Position numbers and translations under genes: made by a program. DNA of 19,481 nt, from positions 1 through 19,481 of the forward strand of contig WTXI01000521.1 of the NCBI GenBank assembly GCA_022376515.1, in the 5' to 3' direction. Shown one piece after another: positions 1-8,088 of the stretch. The notes under the pieces are model-generated. The model did no database searches and had not been told where the DNA came from. It saw nothing but the letters and a program-made list of their open reading frames with translations. The first letter of the stretch is position 1, and every line of letters starts with the position of its first letter. The DNA comes from Lactifluus volemus (Eukaryota; Basidiomycota; Agaricomycetes; Russulales; Russulaceae).

Positions 1-45
1 CAGCCCGACCAAAGGAGTCCTGGGTTCAAATCCTATCATGGTCAT
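1..45 (+). repeat. Degenerate tRNA-like 3' end (tRNA-derived repeat or tRNA relic)
   Basis: The first bases contain a B-box-like T-arm, GGGTTCAAATCC, followed by an acceptor-like stretch. A run of nine T at 70-78 would suit Pol III termination. The T-stem pairs only partly (one wobble and one mismatch), and no U33 lies where an anticodon loop would put it. A working tRNA is therefore unlikely. A tRNA-derived SINE tail or decayed tRNA is the best guess, but the 5' half is outside the window. Confidence 0.3.
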
Positions 46-592
46 TGTTCTAAACTAAAAGTAGGACAATTTTTTTTTACAGTACTTGGATATTGGACAG
101 TTTGGATGTTTATTTTCACCTTTCTGAGCAACAGTTGTGGCCAGACAACTAAGGGAAGGGACAACAAAGGTCATGGTGTGCAAAATGCCGGGAAGGATCA
201 CGATTAACTTGCATTTGTTTGGCATATAAACACAAATTCTAAGCGAGCCAATTTGCAATTAACCAAAACGAGCACTTCGATTTGAAAGTCCGACACAACA
301 GACAACAGCCAGCGTGACAATGGTCAAAAAATGAATACAGTTGCAGATCCTGCTCTATTTCTACCTGGAATACATTTACATGGTACTATACATACTAGAA
401 ATCAAAGCCGGTGTTGATTGAGAAAGTGCGTGCTGGGATATTTGAGGATTACGGACCTACTGTATCACAGATAATCAGACGTGACATGCGCTCTAAGCGG
501 TCTTTCAAATTCATGTTATATAAGCTGATGAATGCGAAACGCGAGATGCGAGATGCGAAATGTGCCCAGCTTTGAATGTCCCTGATGTCCCT
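46..592. other. Non-coding stretch without a recognisable gene
   Basis: Only short, unconvincing reading frames are present. They have no splice structure and no family resemblance. The region is AT-richer than the retrotransposon next to it. Small tandem repeats of GAGATGCG-like units lie near 535-560, and the decamer-like unit TGTCCCT recurs near 577-592, just before the hairpin. Confidence 0.5.
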
Positions 593-658
593 ATTGAAAA
601 GCAGAAATACACGAAACTGCAGCACATACTGCAGTTTTGTGTATTTCTGCTTTTCAAT
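593..658. repeat. 30-bp inverted repeat with 6-nt loop (long hairpin)
   Basis: The left arm is 593-622 and the right arm 629-658, separated by the loop CACATA. The arms are reverse complements at 29 of 30 positions; the exception is a G that would form a G-U pair in RNA. Each arm ends in CTGCAG next to the loop, and the outer end begins ATTGAAAAGCAG. No obvious flanking target duplication is visible. It could be a tiny palindromic mobile-element relic, a foldback, or the stem of a small-RNA precursor. It does not look like a terminator, because no U-run follows it. Confidence 0.85.
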
Positions 659-689
659 GCTTGGCCTGGTTCTTGTATGACTGATTCTT

Positions 690-733
690 TTTTCTGAATG
701 ACACTTTGGGAATTTCATCCACCAGCACATTGG
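690..733 (+). pseudogene. Short coding-like stretch upstream of the retrotransposon (gene fragment)
   Basis: On the plus strand the frame reading LNDTLGISSTST runs up to the left LTR. If the element and one copy of the target duplication are removed, the same frame continues past 8970 as LVGADKDINELYDHFGP before a stop. A stop lies close upstream in this frame, so this is at most one exon edge or a decayed piece. It is proposed as the left part of the gene remnant described at 8971-9282. Confidence 0.3.
730..733. repeat. Target-site duplication, left copy (TTGG)
   Basis: TTGG directly precedes the left LTR and is repeated directly after the right LTR at 8971-8974. If the first T of the LTR is counted with the host, the duplication is 5 bp (TTGGT), the usual Ty3/gypsy length. 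Confidence 0.75.
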
Positions 734-1615
734 TGTACGAGCTCTTGGGAGCCCGGGCGAGTTCGAAAGACAGAGGGGCCGGTTAAGGCAGGAGAGAGAG
801 GGTACGATGAGGGCGCTTGCGGGACGATTCGGAATAGAGGGCACGAGGCGCTCGAAACGAGAACGCTACGCGGAGACGAAACGAGACGAAAAGTAGACCG
901 ATAGAGACGAGAAGAGGGAGAACGAGACTGATTTCTTCTGAGCAGACAAAGTGATCCGAATCGACGAATGATTTATTGGATGCTCTTCCAGGCCAATGAG
1001 CAAGGCCTTATAACTACTTTTCTGCAGATCTGAGATAGATAACTAGAGTCCACGAAAATAGCAAGTTTCAATAGTTAGCTCAAGACTGTAATTCAGGAGG
1101 CAAGGGTGAAACACGAGAGTATAAAGAAAAGGAAGAAAAAGGAATAGTAGATGTAGGTCTGTAAGGCGTCGGCCGTCGGGTCGCTGCATCGGACAACGCC
1201 CCGATGGGCTCAGGCCTCGCGCGAGGGCGCTTGATGATCCAAAACGGGGAAAGTGAGGGCGGTAGTAGAGTAGTAAAACGCGATCGTGAGCGTCGTCTCG
1301 TAGTACCAGCCCTAGGAAAAGTCTGAAAGGAGTTAAGGTAACAGGTCCAGCAGAAATGAGTAGTCCAAAGAGAGTATGGTAAAGGTCCCAATAGCGGGCA
1401 ATACCTGGTATGTACAAATGAAGGGGGATTGAGGGTTTTCTTGGCGAGTCTCAGCATCGGCCGAAAGTGCGTCGGTGTCGGTCGATGTCGAGGCGGACGA
1501 AGGTGAAGAGCGCGGAGTCGAGATAAGGTGTGACGTCCAAATCGGGTCGTGGTTGAGGGCCGGCGCGAGGTTGAAGATGTCGGATTTCAGGCCCAGCCGC
1601 TGAGCCTACCTTACA
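734..1615 (-). repeat. 3' LTR (left copy), 882 bp
   Basis: This copy matches 8089-8970 with a constant offset of 7355 bp; I saw no difference when reading the two side by side. It starts TGTACGAG and ends CCTTACA on the plus strand, giving the TG...CA ends of retroviral-type LTRs. The inner edge supplies the last codon bases and stop codon (1611-1613) of the pol frame. Open frames inside the LTR occur in both copies and look fortuitous. Confidence 0.96.
972..977 (-). terminator. Possible polyadenylation signal AATAAA in the 3' LTR
   Basis: AATAAA is present on the coding strand of the element inside the 3' LTR. It is the only canonical hexamer I noticed there. The end of the transcript cannot be placed from sequence alone. 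Confidence 0.25.
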
Positions 1616-4313
1616 TCTCCCGGGGGGTTAAAATCTGACCGTCCCCGGTCAGAACGTCGTCGTTTTCGTTTTCGGGGGTGACGGCGTCGTCTCGGATGAC
1701 GGAAACCAGATCGTCGCGATCGAGGATGCGGGTGACGGGTATAAACGCGCGAGAACGGGCGAGATAAGGGACGAGGCGAAAAGCGGCGTAACGGAGCTTG
1801 GAGACGGCGCCGTCGAGTTCGGCGAGACGATAGGCACCGCCGCGGGTTCGACGAATGACGACCATGGGGCCGAAATAACGAGGCTTGGACTTGCGCCCGA
1901 GGTCAGATTCTATAGTCGAATTACGCACCAAGACGAGAGTGCCGGGGGTGTAAACCGCGTCGCAAATGGTCTTCTCGAACTGCTTTTCGAATTGTCGGAC
2001 AGAGGCGAGACGAGCCTTGAAGAGGTTGTCTCGGATCGAGGCTAAGTCGTCGTCGCGTCGCTGAAGTTGGCGGGCTCGGGTGGCGATGAGATCGGCGGTG
2101 GACAGAGGTTTGGTGAGGTTCGGCACAAGGAAAGTTGCCAAGGTGATATCGAAGGGGAGGATGGGCTCAACTCCATGTGCCATGAAAAAGGGAGAGTAGC
2201 CGGTAGATTGACGAGTGGTGACGCGATCCGCCCAAAAAACGTGAGGTGCGGCGGCTGGCCACTTCGAAATGTCGCCTTCACAGGCCTTGACGAGCGAGTC
2301 GCGGATGGTCCGGTGTTGGCGTTCGACGATGCCGTTGGCGCGGGAATTGTAAGGAGAAATGCGAATATGATGGATGTCGTATTTGTGAGCGAGCCAGTCG
2401 AGGGCGGCGACGTAAGCGGTGCCGTTATCGGTGACGATTTCGGCGACAGCACCCCAGCGACAGAGGATGTCTTCGAAAATAAAGGTACCAAGGGTGCGGC
2501 CGGTCTCAGTGCGGAGCGCTCGCCATTCGGGCCAAGCGGAGAGGGAACAGCGGGCCTGCACGATGTAGCGAAATCCGGCGGCGTGGGGCATCAGCATGGT
2601 ATCGATGTAAGCTTTACGGAAGAGGGGAGCGGGGAGATCAACCGTAGGCGGGATGCGAATTTTGGTAGTCTGGCGCAGCTGACATTCATGGCAAGTTTCG
2701 ACATACCACTTGACATCTTGCTCGAGAGAGGGCCACCAGAAGCGGTCGAGAAGGGTGCGATGGGTGGAATAAAAGCCCTTGTGGCCTAGGCGGTCGTGGG
2801 CGTCGCGAAGGAGGGCAAGGCGTCCATCGGGAGGAATGTAAAGTTGGTGGAGTCCCTGGCCTCGAAGTCGCCAGAGTTGTCCATCGATGAGCGAGAAGCG
2901 TTTGGCTTTGCGGAGGAACTTCTCAGGAGTGGTATTGGGAAGATCGGGGGGTATTTTGAGAGTGCGTAGGTAGTCGAGGATAAGGGCGATATCGGTGTCG
3001 TCCTTGGAGAAGCGTTCGGAGGTAGGAAGGGTTGGAGGGGCGCTGGGGACAGAATCTTTAAGAGCGTGAATTAGGGCTGGTGGTGGAGAAGGTTCAGCTA
3101 GTCCCGATAAGACCCAGATACTTAGCGCGAGGGTGGCATCGATCCATTCTTCCGGATCACCTTCATCGGCGTCTTCACCTGCAACAGGGGCGCGGCGAGA
3201 CAGACCATCGGGTCCATGGTGCTTCTCGGCAGGAACGTGCGTGAGTTTGAAATCGAAAAGGTGGATCGCGGCGATCCAGCGATTGATGGTGGCGTTGGGT
3301 TGACAGTCTGGGTTGTTGAGCATGCCCCGGATGAAGGAGGCGTCCATCTCGACGACGAGATTGCGGACACCGACAAGGTGGAGGCGGAGGGCGCGGAGGG
3401 CACGAAACAAGCCATAAAGTTCGAGCTTAGCCTGAGAGTACCGAGCCTCGCGCTCGTTCCAAGAGATTGAGCCAAAGCGAGAGGGGCGTCGTGTGCCATC
3501 GGGGCACTCCTGAGATAAGATCCAGCCCACGCCTCGGACTGAGGAATCGACGGCAAGGTAAACTGGACGATCGGAGGAGTAATCGATGGAGATGAGGGCG
3601 GGGGAGTCGATGATAGCGTCCTTGAGTGCCTGCATAGCGGCGTCGTGCCTGTCATCCCAGATAAAAGTCTCACCTTTGCGGGTGAGATCGACAAGCGGGC
3701 GAGCGATCGCAGAATAGTTCTTGATCCAGATACGCATGAAGCCAGTAGTGCCGAGAAAGGCGCGGACGTCAGTGAGGGACTTGCAGGGCGGCCAGTCGCG
3801 GATCTTGGCGATCTTCGAGTCATCGGGGATGCGGCCTTCGTAATTGCATTTGTGCCCTAAAATTACAACTTCAGGAACCGCGATGAAGAGCTTCTTGGCC
3901 GAGACAGTGGCGCCAGCGCACCCGAGACGATGGAGGACACGGTGGACGTCGTTGAGGTGTTCCCAAATAAATTGACGAATGCCGGGATTTGCGGGAATAG
4001 TGGAGTAAGTGTCGCCTGAGATTTCGTAACGAGTGGGTGGCCCCTTGATGGCGCAATCGTCGACGAAGGGGCGAGCGACATGAGGGATTTCGGGTTCTAA
4101 AATGAAGGTTACATCATCATGAAAAATCGCTACGGCGTTCGTCCAGCCCTGAGGGAGACAAGTGAGGCGGACAGCTCCAATAGGCGACTGGATGGTGGTA
4201 AGATCGCGAGAGGAAACATCGAGCGAGCGGTGGTCGTAGCCAACAAAGAGATCTAGCATAGAATAACAAGATCTCCCAGCCATGCCTTCAATAAGCTGGT
4301 CCGCGAGGGGGGG
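1611..4313 (-). CDS. Pol, second part: RT palm/thumb, RNase H, integrase
   Basis: This is the distal part of the Ty3/gypsy polyprotein that copies the element's RNA and integrates the cDNA. The frame is open from the poly-C run at 4307-4313; its first ATG at 4283 lies inside RT and is not a real start. Numbering from that ATG: RT block A Asp 11 in MLDLFVGYD, block B LPQGW near 43, and catalytic FVDD at 73-76. An RNase H domain (about 215-365) contains AVDSS and ends near HGPDGLSRR. An HHCC zinc finger lies at about 494-535. The integrase core triad is Asp561, Asp619 and Glu654 (34 residues between the last two by my count), followed by a GPY/F module (RYFGPM, about 800-830). The acidic C-terminus ends with a stop codon inside the LTR. 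Expression needs a -1 shift from the upstream Gag-Pol frame. Confidence 0.93.
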   Translation of the reverse strand, partial: PPLADQLIEGMAGRSCYSMLDLFVGYDHRSLDVSSRDLTTIQSPIGAVRLTCLPQGWTNAVAIFHDDVTFILEPEIPHVARPFVDDCAIKGPPTRYEISGDTYSTIPANPGIRQFIWEHLNDVHRVLHRLGCAGATVSAKKLFIAVPEVVILGHKCNYEGRIPDDSKIAKIRDWPPCKSLTDVRAFLGTTGFMRIWIKNYSAIARPLVDLTRKGETFIWDDRHDAAMQALKDAIIDSPALISIDYSSDRPVYLAVDSSVRGVGWILSQECPDGTRRPSRFGSISWNEREARYSQAKLELYGLFRALRALRLHLVGVRNLVVEMDASFIRGMLNNPDCQPNATINRWIAAIHLFDFKLTHVPAEKHHGPDGLSRRAPVAGEDADEGDPEEWIDATLALSIWVLSGLAEPSPPPALIHALKDSVPSAPPTLPTSERFSKDDTDIALILDYLRTLKIPPDLPNTTPEKFLRKAKRFSLIDGQLWRLRGQGLHQLYIPPDGRLALLRDAHDRLGHKGFYSTHRTLLDRFWWPSLEQDVKWYVETCHECQLRQTTKIRIPPTVDLPAPLFRKAYIDTMLMPHAAGFRYIVQARCSLSAWPEWRALRTETGRTLGTFIFEDILCRWGAVAEIVTDNGTAYVAALDWLAHKYDIHHIRISPYNSRANGIVERQHRTIRDSLVKACEGDISKWPAAAPHVFWADRVTTRQSTGYSPFFMAHGVEPILPFDITLATFLVPNLTKPLSTADLIATRARQLQRRDDDLASIRDNLFKARLASVRQFEKQFEKTICDAVYTPGTLVLVRNSTIESDLGRKSKPRYFGPMVVIRRTRGGAYRLAELDGAVSKLRYAAFRLVPYLARSRAFIPVTRILDRDDLVSVIRDDAVTPENENDDVLTGDGQILTPREM
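1616..1624 (-). other. Polypurine tract (plus-strand primer site)
   Basis: On the coding strand the bases next to the 3' LTR read CCCGGGAGA, then TGTAAGG of the LTR. The purine core (GGGAGA) is short but sits exactly where second-strand priming must start. It overlaps the last codons of pol. Confidence 0.55.
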
Positions 4314-7300
4314 ACACTAGAATTACGAATGGTGACGGCGTTGAGTGGCTGGAGGTCGTGAACAAGTCGGAGGGCTCCACTCTTCTTCTTCACGCAGAAC
4401 CAGCGGGATCGATAAGAGGCATCGGAGCGCTCGTAGACCCCAGCAGCGAATTTGTCTTTGAAAATTTGAATAACGTCGTCTAAGATACCAGACGGAATGG
4501 GGATATTCTTGTGTGCCCAGGGCACATGTTCAACGATCGGGATTTTGACGGGAGCGAAATAGTCATCACGAAATCGACCCTTCTCCGCCTCAGACCAAGC
4601 CAGACCTAGCTCATTAAGGAGGAGGACATGTTGTAGCAATTTGAGCTCCTCGGGCCAAAGAAAGTCGAAGCGGTTGAGCTGTAAGTCGTCCAAGCGTTCC
4701 TGAGTGAGCCGCTCGCCAGGAACAAAGTCAGGAGCAAGGAACGGGAGTGGCGGAAGGGAAAGCAAAGGGTCGACGGGAATGCGGCGGACGGTGCGAAAAT
4801 CTTCAGGTAATGACGTGGGAACGGGTCGAACTTTCTTGGCCACCTTCTTGTAGGCTAGGATGGAGGTTGATGAGGCGGCAGGTGGTTCGGAAAAGGGGGC
4901 GCGCGCGGTCTCCTGGTAAGCGTCGTAGCCGTCGATGTATGGAGGTGAAACTGAGGCGAGCAGAGAGAACGTCCCAAGGTAGCCAACATGAGACTTGCGG
5001 GGACGTGATGGGATTGAGATTTCGTGAAAGGGGTCTGAGGGGTCGCGTAGGGAAACTTGGACGTGACCGTTTGGGTGGTCCTCGAGGCGGCAGCGCAGGA
5101 GGCTGTGAAATGGTCGTCCGAGAAGGAGCCGAAACGGAGCGCGCTGCACGACATGAGCCTGCACTTGAAAGGATATATTACCTATCTTCATGCAGAGGTT
5201 TTCGGCGCATCCGAGAGTCCAGCTGACTGTACCGCTGGCCGCTTCCATTTCGAGCCGGCGTCGTGGGTTGATGGCGACTTGAGCATCCCGAGCAAGGTCC
5301 TCTCGGATGACTATGATCTGAGACCCACTGTCAAGCACTCCTGCTTCAAGAACTAAGCCATTGACTAGGACATCGACTTCCTGGAGCGGTAAGGATGACT
5401 CCGCAACGCAGAGGGTGGTAACTTCAGCAGGGGGGGCGTCGTCGGGGTCATCGGAAATCGCGCCGAGCGCCTCTTCGAGGCTGTGCGTTTCCACTCGACG
5501 GGTTTTCAGCTTTTCAGCCAGTTCTTTCCGGATTACGGGGCTGGCAGCTAGAAGGTGAGCCGGGGTGATTTGGCTTAAGTTACCATCCATGAACCAAGTC
5601 ATCAGCTGGTCGGTGAGTTTCTGGTCCTCGGCATTGGACTGATAACGGTACTGAGGGCTCGATCGGGTGAGCGGCGTGGAGGCTTGAGGGGTTTTTGCGG
5701 TTGGTTTGGGGATGGGCTGTGCAGAGCGGTCTGATGGTGGCGTTGTCGCCCTCGCGGAGGGTCGTGTCGGTGGCGGCGCAAGCTCCGGTAACTTGGTTGC
5801 TCGAGCTTCCCTTTTCTTCCTTTCAGCAGCAAAAACTTCGAAAATATCGAGAGACTCATCGTCGGATTCCTCCGGCTCTTCATTAACCTCTGAGAACTCC
5901 ACAACTTCGAAGATGTGAGACTCCACCACTTCTTCAATGCGTGCCGACGTGTGCAGTGTCGATTTGAGGCCTGGCGTCGCAGGGGTGGGGAGCGAGGAGG
6001 TTGGCGACGGCGCCTGGGCTGCGATCCAAGCGTCGATCCGAGTTTTGAGGTTTCCGGGGCCGCGGGGGATCGGATGACCGTTAGGAAGGCATAGGCGATC
6101 CTCCTGTACCGAGGCCCGTCCAGTCCGACAGTATTCTTGCGCCGTGGGGCAGGTGCGGATGCGGTGGGTGTATAGCGAGCAGAAGGCACAGTTGTCGGGT
6201 CGAGGAAGGAAGTAGGAGGGGTCAGCTGTCGTCGAAGCGGCTGGCATTGATGGGGCGGTCGAGGAGGACGCTGGCGCAGAGGAGTAGGCGAAGTTTGAGG
6301 ATAGTGGCCCATCCCGCGTGATTTCGGGTTTGGGGAGCATTTGCGCGAAGTCCGGGAAGTGTCGGATGCATTTGTTGAAGAGGGAGGCATAAGTGCGGTC
6401 TCGGACTGAAAGACCATGCATTTTGTCCAACAGGTCTTCGATGTCCGGCTCTTCTTCGCGTGTCGGGTCTCTGAATCGAACCTTCTTCGTCTCGACTGCT
6501 GGTGTCGATCGGAGGTGGGGCGAAGTATCTCGAAGGTAGTCGTCTGCGTACGGGGGATCGCGTTCGCGTTCTCGCTCGTATGGTGGTCGGTCGCGCCTGT
6601 TTTCTTGATAATCGCGGGCATCCCAGCGGTACGATTCGCGCTCTCGGTCGCGCTCGTAAGGTTGTCGTTCACGCCCGGATTCTCGGGGGTCACGAGAGTC
6701 CCACAGGTCGTCGAAGTCGCGGGAGGGATGCGCCCGGAGGTCATGTGGTTCTTCCCATAACGACAGGGGTGGAGGTTCGGGGCCTGAAAGAATGGTGCGT
6801 GCGACCTTGAGGACGTCCTCCCAAGGATAGGCTTGAGTTAAGGCACGGTCGGGGAACTTGACGTCGAGCCGGTTGCTCATGAGCCTGCGGTCTTCTGCGT
6901 GGAAGCCGTACCAAAAGGCGTAATCTCGATCCTTGGTGGTGATGTCAAGAGAGTCAACTAGCGGGGTGGCTATAAAGAAGAAACGGCGGTAGTACTCAAG
7001 TACGTCATCTTCATCCCTCATGCGATACTGGGATGTCTTCTTGACGAGATCGTGGAGCTGTTGTTTTGAATGGCGATTCTGGAATCCCCTGGCCGGATAG
7101 GCCTTCTCGAGCGATTGTCGAAAAACCGCCCAGTCATGGGTTGCGAACCCAGGTCGAGACTTCCAAAGATCCTTCATTTTTGTGGGGATATACCTGAGGA
7201 TCGATTCCACCTTTTCTTGTGGGTTAAGTTGGTGGCTGTCTGCTAGTTCCTCATATTCTTGAAGGAAATCGCTGAGAGGGTCAGAAACGCGACCGGAGAA

Positions 7301-7990
7301 AAAGGGGGCACGATTAGATCGCGGCGGCGGCAAGGAGGCTGGTCCGGTTGCTGGTTGGGCCATGTTGTTGGGAAGGTGATGAACGATGGGTGCGACGACG
7401 GGAGGTGGCTGTGCTTGGGCTTGTGCGGGGACGTGAGCGGTTGGTGGCAGCGACGAATTTGAAACGGGGGGCGTGGGAGGTTGGTCGGGAGGTAGGTGTG
7501 AAGTTGAAGTGGTGGGAGAGGGAGATGACTCGGATGAAGCGTCGACGGGGTCGGGTGCCGAGGGAAAGTGGAATTGATTGTGTGATTGGGGAGAGGGCGG
7601 CCTGGAATCGAGGGGCGAGGGAACGGCACTTGATTCGACTGTTGATACTGGGGCCGAGTCGAAGCGAGTCGAGGCTGCTGAAACTAGGACTGAGAAGGGT
7701 ACTGATGAGCGAGAAGAAGCGGGGGAGAAGGACCCGGGTATAGACTGGGCAGCGGAGGGAGAAGGTGGGTATGAAAAACGATCTTGATCCGATGAGGGGT
7801 TAGGAGACGTTGGAAGAGGAGAAGAGGGAGGGGTGGCTTGGGAAATGGATACGGATGGATTGCCGATGGGTCGGTTTGGTGAAAGGCGGGATGAACTTGC
7901 TGCGGGTGGTGTGGTTTTTGTGGGCGGTGCGGTTTTCGTGAATTGTCCGAGGTTGTCTCTAGGTGGTAGTACTTTGGACTTCTTCTTCAT
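4253..7990 (-). CDS. Gag-protease and N-terminal RT polyprotein of Ty3/gypsy element
   Basis: This 1245-codon frame encodes the capsid precursor fused to protease and the first part of RT. I start it at the ATG at 7990; the open frame extends five codons further to a TTG. Residues 1 to about 225 are Ser/Pro-rich and probably disordered. A retrotransposon-Gag capsid domain spans about 228-400, followed by an Arg/Glu/Asp-rich tract (about 430-490). A CX2CX4HX4C zinc knuckle (CAFCSLYTHRIRTC) lies at 601-614. A retropepsin-type protease follows, with active-site DSGS (Asp887) and the flap-side LLLGRPF near 950. RT starts near 1192 (YRSRWFCVKKKSG, VHDLQPLN). The frame leaves the RT homology at the poly-C run (4307-4313) and stops 17 residues later, while RT continues in the -1 frame. 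No gag stop codon separates Gag from protease. Confidence 0.92.
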   Translation of the reverse strand: MKKKSKVLPPRDNLGQFTKTAPPTKTTPPAASSSRLSPNRPIGNPSVSISQATPPSSPLPTSPNPSSDQDRFSYPPSPSAAQSIPGSFSPASSRSSVPFSVLVSAASTRFDSAPVSTVESSAVPSPLDSRPPSPQSHNQFHFPSAPDPVDASSESSPSPTTSTSHLPPDQPPTPPVSNSSLPPTAHVPAQAQAQPPPVVAPIVHHLPNNMAQPATGPASLPPPRSNRAPFFSGRVSDPLSDFLQEYEELADSHQLNPQEKVESILRYIPTKMKDLWKSRPGFATHDWAVFRQSLEKAYPARGFQNRHSKQQLHDLVKKTSQYRMRDEDDVLEYYRRFFFIATPLVDSLDITTKDRDYAFWYGFHAEDRRLMSNRLDVKFPDRALTQAYPWEDVLKVARTILSGPEPPPLSLWEEPHDLRAHPSRDFDDLWDSRDPRESGRERQPYERDRERESYRWDARDYQENRRDRPPYERERERDPPYADDYLRDTSPHLRSTPAVETKKVRFRDPTREEEPDIEDLLDKMHGLSVRDRTYASLFNKCIRHFPDFAQMLPKPEITRDGPLSSNFAYSSAPASSSTAPSMPAASTTADPSYFLPRPDNCAFCSLYTHRIRTCPTAQEYCRTGRASVQEDRLCLPNGHPIPRGPGNLKTRIDAWIAAQAPSPTSSLPTPATPGLKSTLHTSARIEEVVESHIFEVVEFSEVNEEPEESDDESLDIFEVFAAERKKREARATKLPELAPPPTRPSARATTPPSDRSAQPIPKPTAKTPQASTPLTRSSPQYRYQSNAEDQKLTDQLMTWFMDGNLSQITPAHLLAASPVIRKELAEKLKTRRVETHSLEEALGAISDDPDDAPPAEVTTLCVAESSLPLQEVDVLVNGLVLEAGVLDSGSQIIVIREDLARDAQVAINPRRRLEMEAASGTVSWTLGCAENLCMKIGNISFQVQAHVVQRAPFRLLLGRPFHSLLRCRLEDHPNGHVQVSLRDPSDPFHEISIPSRPRKSHVGYLGTFSLLASVSPPYIDGYDAYQETARAPFSEPPAASSTSILAYKKVAKKVRPVPTSLPEDFRTVRRIPVDPLLSLPPLPFLAPDFVPGERLTQERLDDLQLNRFDFLWPEELKLLQHVLLLNELGLAWSEAEKGRFRDDYFAPVKIPIVEHVPWAHKNIPIPSGILDDVIQIFKDKFAAGVYERSDASYRSRWFCVKKKSGALRLVHDLQPLNAVTIRNSSVPPSRTSLLKAWLGDLVILC
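4307..4313 (-). other. Poly-C run at the -1 frame offset inside RT
   Basis: The coding strand has seven C preceded by GT and followed by TCGCGG. In the upstream frame the run reads C CCC CCC, a homopolymeric heptamer of the form at which ribosomes can slip back by one. RT homology passes exactly here from the Gag-Pol frame (ending NSSVPP) to the -1 frame (LADQLIEGMAGR). One extra C would also join the frames, so a deletion or a base-calling error is equally consistent. Confidence 0.8.
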
Positions 7991-8068
7991 AGGGGGGGTT
8001 ACCAAGAGGTAACCGAGGAGGTCAGGAAAGCCTGAGGAGGGAGTTTCGGAGGCAAGCGACTCTGGCTT

Positions 8069-8086
8069 GCCTCACTGGGGCAGCCA
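8069..8086 (-). other. Primer binding site
   Basis: Two bases inside the 5' LTR the coding strand reads TGGCTGCCCCAGTGAGGC. TGG pairs with a tRNA CCA end. The implied primer would have discriminator G and an acceptor 3' strand TGGGGCA, preceded by CTCAC as the T-stem. I cannot assign the tRNA species. Confidence 0.6.
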
Positions 8087-8088
8087 AA

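Noticed and set aside
1..733. Ty3-like targeting of the insertion to a Pol III gene (tRNA-like sequence near the element)
   Set aside because: Ty3 inserts within a few bases of Pol III start sites. The tRNA-like relic is about 690 bp away and is not a functional tRNA.
449..844. 131-codon minus-strand frame crossing the left LTR edge
   Set aside because: It joins LTR sequence to the hairpin and unrelated flank, so it cannot predate the insertion. There is no supporting motif.
1043..1457. 124- and 125-codon frames inside the LTR (repeated at 8398-8812)
   Set aside because: They are duplicated only because the LTR is duplicated. Two overlapping frames of similar length with no domain suggest chance.
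2067..2789. 240-codon plus-strand open frame antisense to pol
   Set aside because: It lies opposite the integrase region in GC-rich coding DNA, has no recognisable domain, and is explained by the codon bias of the real minus-strand frame.
4283..4283. ATG at the start of the second pol frame as a true start codon
   Set aside because: It lies inside the RT domain just before the catalytic LDLF motif; starting there would remove essential RT fingers.
4747..5356. Plus-strand open frames antisense to the protease and RT region
   Set aside because: These are shadow frames with no family resemblance and no splice logic.
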